Shown here in pieces: positions 1 through 7,786 of a stretch of DNA of 64,000 bases. The DNA is from Thiotrichaceae bacterium UBA7357. GTDB lineage: Bacteria; Pseudomonadota; Gammaproteobacteria; Eutrophobiales; Eutrophobiaceae. The stretch's first letter is position 1. The number at the start of each line of letters is the position of its first letter. The translations under genes and the position numbers were made by a program. The notes under the pieces are model-generated. The model was given only the letters and a program-made list of their open reading frames with translations. It was not told the origin of the DNA and searched no databases. Location: contig DKOR01000034.1 of NCBI GenBank assembly GCA_002470825.1, positions 1-64,000 on the forward strand. Reading direction: 5' to 3'.

Positions 1-3000
1 ACTACAAATCGTTGTAATTTCTGTACCGGATCAAAGAGGTTCTATAGCTTCGATATGGATCCGTCGAAAGTACCGAAACTACAAATTTCATATAGTGGTG
101 GTGCAGCAAAGCCCGCAACGTCTCAAATCATCGGGCTCCATTATCCTGATGTAAAAATTCCTCAAGGAGCAACTATTACCGGAGTAAAATTATCAGTAAC
201 CTCAAAATCATCTCAAGGTGGTGATGGCGCCGCTTGGCTAATCCGTGCTGATGCTGCTGATAATTCTTCTGCAATATCAGCAACAAATAATAATTTATCT
301 TCCAGAGCACAAACATCAAAAGGACTTATATGGACGGTCCCTGATATGCTGCCTCAAGTAAATTATGAATCATGTAATGAAGGAACGTGCAGTGGCGACA
401 CATTAGTTGACGTTATTCAAGAAGTCGTTAATCGAAGTGGTTGGTGTGGTGGAAATGATTTGACCCTTTTAATTAATCAGAGTGCGGCTGGAACACGCAA
501 CATCCATTCATTCGAGAGTGATTCAACTGCATCACCTCGATTAGAAATCACATACGATGCAGGTACCGGAGGCTGTTACGAAGCAACGGAGACAGCACAA
601 ATTTCTGCTAACTTCAATGATGTCCATGAAGAAAATAATGGTAAAATTGAACGTAACCTTCCAGAATTGCAATTTAAAGAAAGCAGCGTAGCTTTGCGTT
701 TTCAGGCCATTGATATTCCTAAGGGTTCTACTATTCTCTCTGCAGAATTAGAACTTGAAGCAGCAAAAACCAAAAGTGGAAGTAATCCTACAGTTGAAAT
801 CTTTGGAATTAATGTAGATAGTGCTCAACAATTTACTTCTACTCCGGGTTCCGTAACAAGTGTTGCTAAAACATCGGCGAAAGTCGCATGGTCGATGCCT
901 GATTTCAGTACTGACTCAAAAGTTATATCTCCAGATATAAAAAATGTTGTGCAAGAAATAGTTGATCGAAATGGGTGGGTCAGTGGGAACAATCTAGGGC
1001 TATTTATCAGCGATTCTCTAAGTGGCTCAGTTCGAAAGGCAAAGTCACATGATCAAGAACCCAATGCCTCACCTAAACTAAGAATTACTTTTCGTTCTAC
1101 AACAGGCTCTGGAAAATCCGTACCTACTGTTAGAGACCGTTTGATTGAACTAGTTAATGAAATTCCTACTAGGGGTGGCACACCAATCACTGAGGCTTTA
1201 TATGAAGCAGCACTTTATTGGCGTGGAGATGAAATGAAATTTGGCCATCAACGAGGAAAGAATTTTAAAGATCAACAAAGCCGAATAAGTCATCCAGGAT
1301 CGTACTGTCTGAGTGCCGGGAATTGTCCAGGTGCAAACGTCAATATTGCATCTCCCTCCAGTCAAAAAACAGATGCATTTGGTGTTCATTATCCAACCAA
1401 TTGTGATGATAACAATTTAGATGCTTTCGCGTGTAGAACTCAAGAAATTAAGGGCACACCTAAATATCTTAGTCCTTTTACATCATCCGCGACCTGTGCA
1501 TCAAACTTTCAAGTTTTATTGACCGATGGTGAAGCCTTTAATAATTCAATTACTGATAAAAGTAGAATTGATTTTATTTCTGGTGGTGGTGCTTGTGAGA
1601 CTTCTGGAGCAAATCGAGGAAATTTTTCATTCAATGAGAGATGTTCTTATGATATCGTCGAGTTTCTAAACACTAATGATCAAAATACAACACTAGATAA
1701 TTCTCAAACTGTTAAGACTTATACTATCGGTTTTAATACTGGTAGCCTTGCAACCGCGCAAAATTTTCTACAAGATTTAGCCGACGTTGGTGAAGGTGAG
1801 TTTTTCGAAGCGTCATCAGCTAGTGATCTTGTGGCAGTCTTCACAGAAATATTAACTGACGTTAAAAATGATCCTACATCTTTCGTATCACCTTCATTAG
1901 CAACTAATGCTTTTAACCGTTTATTAAGTCGAAATGAAGCTTATTTTGGATTATTCACACCTTCTTTTAATAAGAGTTGGCTAGGTAATTCTAAAAAATA
2001 TAACCTGTGTATTGATTCTCAAACAGGCAACGGTAGTGGTGGCGCGTGTACACTTGGCAATATTCTAGACAAAAATGGTGTAGATGCTATAGATCAAATT
2101 ACAAATAAATTTAAAACAAGCGCACAAAGTGAATGGTCAACTGAGGTAGATGGAAGATTTACTACTAAGGGCGGTGCTGGCGGCGCGATTAATGATTTTA
2201 CATTACAAAAATTTTATACAGATGCAACAGACGATGGGGCTAAACCCGCGCTTAATACTAGTCTTGAATCAGAAGGTCATATGGTTGATAAAGACAAAAT
2301 TTTGGATTCGTCCACAGCACATATTAGCAATCTTGTTTGCCCAGATCCTACGAATGTTTCTGATTGTCGGAAACATTTGGAATGGATGCTAGGGAAAGTA
2401 GCAACACCTGCCGAGACTGATTTTGTTTCCAGTGATACGAGATGGTCGTTTCATGACGTACTTCATAGTTCTCCATCTGTTATTACCTATGGTTTTACGA
2501 CAAACAGTGGAACAATAGAGTTCTTCGATAGACTAGTTGTCGGGACTAACGATGGTGCACTAAGATTTATAAATGGTAGTAAGGATGCTCCTGGAGGAAA
2601 ACAAGAATGGGCATTCTTCCCAAAAACTATGTTAAGTCAAGTCAGACATCATCTAACAAATGCAGAAGGTGTACATCTATATGGCTTAGATACAGCACCA
2701 ACCGTAAGAATAAAAGATCATAATAATGATGGAATTATTAATCCGACTTTAAGCGATTTTGTACATGTGTATATTGGTATGCGAAGAGGTGGAAACGCTA
2801 TCTATGCTTTAGATGTCAGTCCAACCAGTTTACTAACAGACAACATCGATGCGGATGATATTGTTCCTAAGTTTCTATGGAGTATAGAAGGCGGCACTGC
2901 TGGATTCGAATTACTTGGCGATACTTGGTCAAAACCACAACTGATTAATATTAAAACGAAGAATGACGGAAACAAGGACGTCCTAGTTTTTGGTGGCGGG

Positions 3001-4161
3001 TATAATGATATTTTTGATGATGCATTTAGCCCTCTGTATACTAATAACGACAACCGTGGAAATGCGGTCTACTTTGTAGATCCGGACACCGGAAGAAAGT
3101 TATTTTCCGTTGGAGGTCCATGTTTAGATTGTGATAATCCAACTAATCCAGCGGGTTCTGGTTTACACATAACACATCCCGATATGAAATTTTCAATCCC
3201 CTCCCGCATTACTGCTCTTGATTCAAATGGAGATGGTACTGATGATAGATTGTATTTTGGAGATGTTGGTGGTCAAGTTTGGAGGATAGATTTAAAAGAT
3301 GTCGATTATAGTGCAACAACTGGCAGCTCTTCTTCTGTTGTAGGTAAATTAGCGAAAATATCAGGTACAGATATAACTGATCTAAAAAATCAGCGTAAGT
3401 TTTTAGAAGCTCCTTCAGTTGTCCAGGTTAGAGATACTCAATTTTCAGATGCGCCAAATGGTGAGTATGACTACGTTTTAATTGGTACTGGTGATAGAAC
3501 ATCACCATTATCATTAAACGTACATGACCGTTTTTATGGGTTTAGAGATGAACAGATAGGCCCCATGAGTGATGGTAGTGATCTAAATAATATTTCAGAA
3601 GATTATGAGACAAATCTTATAACTCATATAAATATAGGCGACACAGCGCTTATTGATGTAACCAATGAAGCCATTTTGTCTAAAGAAGAAGATAAGTCGC
3701 AAAACCCTGGGTTAACGCCAGAAGAACTCGATAGTAGACAGACCAATATCAAATTATCGTCAGGTTGGTTTTATAACTTTAATACTGCGACAGATTTCAA
3801 CAATGGTGAGAAGGTGCTAGCCTCACCAACAACTATAGATGGTACAGTTTTTTTCACAACATATTCACCTGAATCAACAGCTACTGACCCTTGTGCAGCA
3901 AACATTGGTGGCGGCTTTGCATACAATATGGATATTGTGACTACTAAAGCGGGGTTAGACTTAGAGCCAACAAAATCGGGTAGAGATTATATTCAAAAAC
4001 GAAAGAAAAAATTAGGAGGAGGAATCCCTTCTGATGTTGTACCTATTTTTACTTCAGAAGGGGTTGTGGGTATTGTTGGTACAGAAGGTGGAGCAAATCA
4101 ACTCGGTAAAATAGCAGATTTACCTAGATACAGAACATATTGGTATGATGATCGTCGCTAA
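1..4161 (+). CDS. pilY1: PilY1-type type IV pilus tip adhesin, 5' end outside the window
   Basis: The reading frame is open from base 1, so the first ATG at 55 is internal and the true start lies upstream. PilY1 proteins sit at the pilus tip and act in adhesion, pilus extension and surface sensing. Counting from the ATG at 55, two similar beta-rich repeats come first (about residues 15-170 and 190-350, each with a xVxQExVxRxGW signature and resembling DNRLRE domains). Then comes the end of a vWA domain (GGTPITEALYEA near 375, the FQVLLTDG strand, TYTIGF). The C-terminal half is the PilY1 beta-propeller, with calcium-loop-like DHNNDG and DSNGDGTDDR motifs followed by GDVGGQVWRIDL. The vWA metal-binding DxSxS is not visible and may be upstream. 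pilE follows, as in minor-pilin operons. Confidence 0.9.
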   Translation, partial: TTNRCNFCTGSKRFYSFDMDPSKVPKLQISYSGGAAKPATSQIIGLHYPDVKIPQGATITGVKLSVTSKSSQGGDGAAWLIRADAADNSSAISATNNNLSSRAQTSKGLIWTVPDMLPQVNYESCNEGTCSGDTLVDVIQEVVNRSGWCGGNDLTLLINQSAAGTRNIHSFESDSTASPRLEITYDAGTGGCYEATETAQISANFNDVHEENNGKIERNLPELQFKESSVALRFQAIDIPKGSTILSAELELEAAKTKSGSNPTVEIFGINVDSAQQFTSTPGSVTSVAKTSAKVAWSMPDFSTDSKVISPDIKNVVQEIVDRNGWVSGNNLGLFISDSLSGSVRKAKSHDQEPNASPKLRITFRSTTGSGKSVPTVRDRLIELVNEIPTRGGTPITEALYEAALYWRGDEMKFGHQRGKNFKDQQSRISHPGSYCLSAGNCPGANVNIASPSSQKTDAFGVHYPTNCDDNNLDAFACRTQEIKGTPKYLSPFTSSATCASNFQVLLTDGEAFNNSITDKSRIDFISGGGACETSGANRGNFSFNERCSYDIVEFLNTNDQNTTLDNSQTVKTYTIGFNTGSLATAQNFLQDLADVGEGEFFEASSASDLVAVFTEILTDVKNDPTSFVSPSLATNAFNRLLSRNEAYFGLFTPSFNKSWLGNSKKYNLCIDSQTGNGSGGACTLGNILDKNGVDAIDQITNKFKTSAQSEWSTEVDGRFTTKGGAGGAINDFTLQKFYTDATDDGAKPALNTSLESEGHMVDKDKILDSSTAHISNLVCPDPTNVSDCRKHLEWMLGKVATPAETDFVSSDTRWSFHDVLHSSPSVITYGFTTNSGTIEFFDRLVVGTNDGALRFINGSKDAPGGKQEWAFFPKTMLSQVRHHLTNAEGVHLYGLDTAPTVRIKDHNNDGIINPTLSDFVHVYIGMRRGGNAIYALDVSPTSLLTDNIDADDIVPKFLWSIEGGTAGFELLGDTWSKPQLINIKTKNDGNKDVLVFGGGYNDIFDDAFSPLYTNNDNRGNAVYFVDPDTGRKLFSVGGPCLDCDNPTNPAGSGLHITHPDMKFSIPSRITALDSNGDGTDDRLYFGDVGGQVWRIDLKDVDYSATTGSSSSVVGKLAKISGTDITDLKNQRKFLEAPSVVQVRDTQFSDAPNGEYDYVLIGTGDRTSPLSLNVHDRFYGFRDEQIGPMSDGSDLNNISEDYETNLITHINIGDTALIDVTNEAILSKEEDKSQNPGLTPEELDSRQTNIKLSSGWFYNFNTATDFNNGEKVLASPTTIDGTVFFTTYSPESTATDPCAANIGGGFAYNMDIVTTKAGLDLEPTKSGRDYIQKRKKKLGGGIPSDVVPIFTSEGVVGIVGTEGGANQLGKIADLPRYRTYWYDDRR

Positions 4162-4260
4162 ACATTTAGGATGACTACTCCTATTTTATATCGGATCTAT
4201 ATTTGATTAATAATCACAACTATTGAAAAAAATATTTATCAACTTTCGGAGTCATGACAA

Positions 4261-4743
4261 ATGATGAAGTACAGACTGAAAAAATTATCAGGTTTTACCT
4301 TAATAGAATTAATGGTAGTGGTGGCCATCATAGGAGTTCTAGTTGCAGTTGGTTATCCATCATACACAGATTATATAATGAGAGGTCATCGTTCAGAAGG
4401 AAGAACAATGTTAGTAGATGCTGCAACAAGACTGGAACGTTTATATTCCGACACCAATAATTATGCTGCAGTGTTGAATACACTACCTAGTGACATCGCT
4501 ACTACAAGTCTTAATAATTTATACACATTGACAATGGTAAACAACCCAGATAATCAATCTTATGTACTAAGGGCTGAGAAGATAGTCGGGGGGACTGCTG
4601 ATCCTGGGTGTCCTATCTTAACACTCGACAACATAGGAAGGAGAGGAATAGCTATCACATTAAACAATCCCCAAGTCAGTTGCACTGGTGCTGACGTATG
4701 TGCAGGCACGAACCTCACCGCAGATGGATGTTGGCAGAGATAA
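4261..4743 (+). CDS. pilE: Type IV prepilin, PilE-like minor pilin
   Basis: This is a small pilin exported and assembled by the type IV pilus machinery. It has a short basic leader, then the prepilin peptidase site G|FTLIELMVVVAIIGVLVAV, with the conserved Phe+1 and Glu+5 and the hydrophobic N-terminal helix. The following YPSYTDYIMRGHRSEGR stretch is typical of PilE-type minor pilins. Four Cys lie in the C-terminal third, which is compatible with a D-region disulfide. At 160 residues the length is normal. CGGAG at 4247-4251 supports the ATG at 4261; the next codon is also ATG. It lies 99 bases after pilY1, as in other gammaproteobacterial pilus operons. Confidence 0.9.
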   Translation: MMKYRLKKLSGFTLIELMVVVAIIGVLVAVGYPSYTDYIMRGHRSEGRTMLVDAATRLERLYSDTNNYAAVLNTLPSDIATTSLNNLYTLTMVNNPDNQSYVLRAEKIVGGTADPGCPILTLDNIGRRGIAITLNNPQVSCTGADVCAGTNLTADGCWQR

Positions 4744-4773
4744 TATATTCTTAATAATATTGAAAGACCTAAA

Positions 4774-5520
4774 ATGTCTAAAAAAAATATTATATTTTTA
4801 TTGATAGTAATATGTACATCAGCACGGTCTGACGAGACCATTAAAGATTTACATAATGAGATATCAAAGGTTGAGTCAACGTCCCATCAACGAGAAAACA
4901 CTCAAGTAACTAAAAAAAAATTAGACTATAAGCTCTTAAATAAAAAAATAACTTTTCAGAAAGCCACTTTACAGGAAGTGAAACAAGCATTAACCAATAA
5001 GGAGATAGGAGAACTAACGAACACGATACATGCGTTATACAGCATGCGATGGAATAATAATGTTATAAATTTATTAGATGACATGTGGAAAATGAATATC
5101 GCCCAACATCCTGAGTTGCCATGGGAATTAATTAAAAAAAATCCAATAAAACTCGCAATAGCAAGCACGATCAATAGAATAAAAACCAATAACACGGATG
5201 AATATAAAAAATACCTCTACAGTCATAAAGAGGATCAACATGAGTTTAATAGAGCACAGGTGATAATTGCGCTCGCTCTTAATGGGAATTCTAATGATGT
5301 GGAATATTTAGAAAAAATGGCTGACAGTGAAAATCATTATATTATCCAAACAGCAATTACTGGCCTTGGCATTATGAGTAGCGAAAAAGCAAAAAATGCT
5401 CTAGGGATATTATGGAAAAAACATAGAGAAAATTCGAGGGGCAAACTGATTGAAGAAGTTTTAGACTATGCTTATAAAGTAGAACCAAGTTTGCAAAAAC
5501 CAGGTGAGAATGATTTTTGA
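4774..5520 (+). CDS. Secreted alpha-helical (HEAT-like) repeat protein, function unknown
   Basis: I do not recognise this 248-residue protein. A hydrophobic N-terminus (about residues 4-17, ending near SARSDE) looks like a signal peptide. The rest is Lys/Glu-rich and helical. From about residue 110 on, paired helices of roughly 30-35 residues (NRAQVIIALALNGN..., YIIQTAITGLGIMSSEKAKNAL...) resemble HEAT/Armadillo repeats. It starts 30 bases after pilE on the same strand, so it may be cotranscribed with the pilus genes and could be a periplasmic accessory factor; that is inference from position only. Confidence 0.6.
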   Translation: MSKKNIIFLLIVICTSARSDETIKDLHNEISKVESTSHQRENTQVTKKKLDYKLLNKKITFQKATLQEVKQALTNKEIGELTNTIHALYSMRWNNNVINLLDDMWKMNIAQHPELPWELIKKNPIKLAIASTINRIKTNNTDEYKKYLYSHKEDQHEFNRAQVIIALALNGNSNDVEYLEKMADSENHYIIQTAITGLGIMSSEKAKNALGILWKKHRENSRGKLIEEVLDYAYKVEPSLQKPGENDF

Positions 5521-5823
5521 ACTAAGCCTATTCTTTTCTAAAAAATCATATGCTCTTCTCTAAATTAAACTTCATATTTAGATTATTTTACTTCTTCGAA
5601 TGTGAATGCATTCTTGGATAGAAGAATTTTTTATCTACCCATTTATATGCTTCATATCATATCGACACTAATAAAGAAGCTATTCTAAAAAAAACGACAT
5701 AGGTTTTTAATATTAATTATGTTTATCAAGGGTAAGTTAATATTTGAATAACAAAATTCTACATACAAAATATAATACAGATTATAATCTAGTAAAATAT
5801 TCCAAATATAGGGGAATTAACTA
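5521..5823. other. 303-base AT-rich intergenic region
   Basis: No open frame or RNA gene is visible. It holds a weak stem-loop followed by six Ts (5592-5632) and, near the next gene, TATAAT-like hexamers at 5771-5776 and 5783-5788. A strong ribosome site (GGGG at 5811-5814) precedes the ATG at 5824. Confidence 0.5.
5592..5632 (+). terminator. Possible weak terminator of the pilus operon
   Basis: TTCTTC (5592-5597) and GAATG (5598-5602) can pair with GAAGAA (5621-5626) and CATTC (5609-5613), with a 7-base bulge, followed by TTTTTT at 5627-5632. The stem is AT-rich and interrupted, so this is tentative. Confidence 0.3.
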
Positions 5824-6279
5824 ATGACTTACACATTTCTTAGAACAACCATCTTTTATATTATGTCTTTATTATTATGCGCAGAACTCTATGCTGCTGT
5901 GAATATTGTCGAATGTGAAGACAAAAATGGTGAACGGAGTTTCCAAAAAACATGTCCTCCTGGACTGACTAAAGTAGGCGATAAAAAAATAAATACTGGC
6001 AAAAGCTTAAAAAGTAAAACAAAAAATATTAAAGCTATAATTTATTCAATTCCTGATTGTGAATCGTGCATTGAAATACGTGAACTCTTAAATGTTAAGA
6101 ATGTTTCAATCGAAGAAAAAAATATAGACAAAAATTTGGAATTACAAAAAGAACTAACTGATTTGTCTGGCTCATTAAAAGTTCCAACAACTATCATAGG
6201 AAACAGTATACTCACCGGCTATAATCGATCAGATTTTATTAATGCTCTTAAAAAAGCTGGGTATACAGAAGACCCTTAG
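5824..6279 (+). CDS. DUF4124 / glutaredoxin-like periplasmic protein
   Basis: This 151-residue protein has a hydrophobic signal-like N-terminus (residues about 7-24, ending AELYAAV). A short DUF4124-type segment follows, with two Cys (VECEDKNGERSFQKTCPPG). From about residue 70 there is a glutaredoxin fold: IIYSIPDCESCIEIRELL carries the CxxC redox pair and VPTTIIGN is the cis-Pro loop. It is likely a periplasmic thiol-disulfide protein; the substrate is unknown. GGGG at 5811-5814 sets the start. Its end is only 9 bases from the end of ispH on the opposite strand. Confidence 0.75.
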   Translation: MTYTFLRTTIFYIMSLLLCAELYAAVNIVECEDKNGERSFQKTCPPGLTKVGDKKINTGKSLKSKTKNIKAIIYSIPDCESCIEIRELLNVKNVSIEEKNIDKNLELQKELTDLSGSLKVPTTIIGNSILTGYNRSDFINALKKAGYTEDP

Positions 6280-6288
6280 GCTGACTTT

Positions 6289-7227
6289 TTATTGAATCAA
6301 TTCTTTAGGTAGTGAAAAAACAACTCTTTCAGTGATCCCTGGATTTTCTTCAACCATTGAGGCGCCCCACTTTTTAAGTTTGGTAATCACTTCTTCAACT
6401 AAAATTTCTGGAGCAGATGCGCCAGCCGTTAAACCAATATTTTCTTTTCCATCAACCCATCCTTTTTTTATCTCAGACGCATCGTCTATCAGATAGGCTG
6501 GAACACCCGCTTTTTGTGATAATTCCATCAAACGAGTAGAATTTGAACTATTTGGAGAGCCAACAACCAGAATTAAGTCGCATTTTGAAACTAGATTTTT
6601 AACTGCATCTTGACGGTTTTGAGTTGCATAACAGATATCTTCTTTCTTAGGACCGTCTATTTTAGGGAAACGTTTCCGTAATGCATTTATCACCTGAGCT
6701 GTATCATCCATCGATAATGTCGTTTGTGTTACAAATGCAAGAAACTCTGGATTTTTGACTTTTAGTTTCCATACATCTTCGACTGATTCAACCAAGTACA
6801 TACCACCACTTCCATTTTTTAGTTTATATTGACCTATGGTTCCTTCGACTTCAGGATGTCCCTCATGTCCAATTAAAATGCATTCTCTCTCTTCATCCTG
6901 ATACTTACCAACCTCCATGTGCACCTTAGTTACTAAAGGACAAATCGCATCAAACACTCTCAAGCTTCGATGAGCAGCAACTTCACGCACTGCTTTCGAA
7001 ACACCATGGGCACTAAAAATAACAGTTGAGTCATCAGGGACTTCATCTAGTTCTTCAACAAAGACAGCACCTTTATCACGTAGTGAATTTACAACATATT
7101 TGTTATGCACTACTTCATGGCGAACATAGACTGGTGCTCCAAATAGCGTTAAAGCCCGTTCGACAATCTCAATAGCACGGTCTACACCAGCACAAAAACC
7201 ACGTGGGTTAGCAAGCAATATTTGCAT
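6289..7227 (-). CDS. ispH: 4-hydroxy-3-methylbut-2-enyl diphosphate reductase
   Basis: IspH performs the last step of the MEP pathway, reducing HMBPP to isopentenyl and dimethylallyl diphosphate with a [4Fe-4S] cluster. The three cluster cysteines are visible: C12 in PRGFCAGVDRA, C96 in DAICPLVTKVH, and C198 or so in EDICYATQNRQ. Other family motifs are the HEVVHN and GHEGHPEVEGT histidines and VGSPNSSNSTRL. The length of 312 is normal. AGGAT about 8 bases upstream supports the ATG. It lies downstream of lspA in the conserved ileS-lspA-ispH order and could supply precursors for the hopanoids encoded further on. Confidence 0.97.
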   Translation of the reverse strand: MQILLANPRGFCAGVDRAIEIVERALTLFGAPVYVRHEVVHNKYVVNSLRDKGAVFVEELDEVPDDSTVIFSAHGVSKAVREVAAHRSLRVFDAICPLVTKVHMEVGKYQDEERECILIGHEGHPEVEGTIGQYKLKNGSGGMYLVESVEDVWKLKVKNPEFLAFVTQTTLSMDDTAQVINALRKRFPKIDGPKKEDICYATQNRQDAVKNLVSKCDLILVVGSPNSSNSTRLMELSQKAGVPAYLIDDASEIKKGWVDGKENIGLTAGASAPEILVEEVITKLKKWGASMVEENPGITERVVFSLPKELIQ

Positions 7228-7296
7228 TTAATTTTATCCTATAAACATATTCAGTGATTATTGCTTTACAGAGCAATAATTAAGTATAGCAAACTA

Positions 7297-7770
7297 TCAA
7301 TTTTCAATCTCTGCCTCTTTTAAAAATAGACTATCAATAATTAACATTATTGCACCTATTGTAATAGCGGAGTCAGCAATATTGAAGGCAGGCCAAAACA
7401 TATCTCCATAATAGACTTCAATGAAATCGATGACGTAACCTAGAATTATTCTGTCACAAACGTTACCGATTGCCCCACCCAAGATCAATGCCAAAGCAGT
7501 CAATAACCAGTATTTATTTTTTGGCAAACCATTCATCCAAACAATAATCACAATGCTGACCACACTTGCGATGCCAATAAAAAACCATCGCTGCCAACCA
7601 CCTGCTTGGCTTAAGAAACTAAACGCAGCTCCTGTATTATGCATCAGAGTCAAATTGAATCCAGGGACAATAGGGATTGGCTGATACATTGACAATACAT
7701 GTGAGGCAAAATATTTTGTCACTTGGTCAAGAAGAATTATTACTAATGACAGAGTCAACCATTTAAACAT
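7297..7770 (-). CDS. lspA: Lipoprotein signal peptidase (signal peptidase II)
   Basis: LspA is an inner-membrane aspartyl protease that removes signal peptides from lipid-modified prolipoproteins. Four hydrophobic segments are present. The catalytic Asp motifs are GGAIGNVCDR and FNIADSAITIG. A longer frame reaches 7842 but would overlap ileS by 56 bases; the ATG at 7770 gives MFKWLTLSLVIILLDQVTKY, the usual family N-terminus, and 157 residues. It sits 16 bases after ileS in the same operon. Confidence 0.95.
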   Translation of the reverse strand: MFKWLTLSLVIILLDQVTKYFASHVLSMYQPIPIVPGFNLTLMHNTGAAFSFLSQAGGWQRWFFIGIASVVSIVIIVWMNGLPKNKYWLLTALALILGGAIGNVCDRIILGYVIDFIEVYYGDMFWPAFNIADSAITIGAIMLIIDSLFLKEAEIEN

Positions 7771-7786
7771 CGCTAAAACTCGCAAT

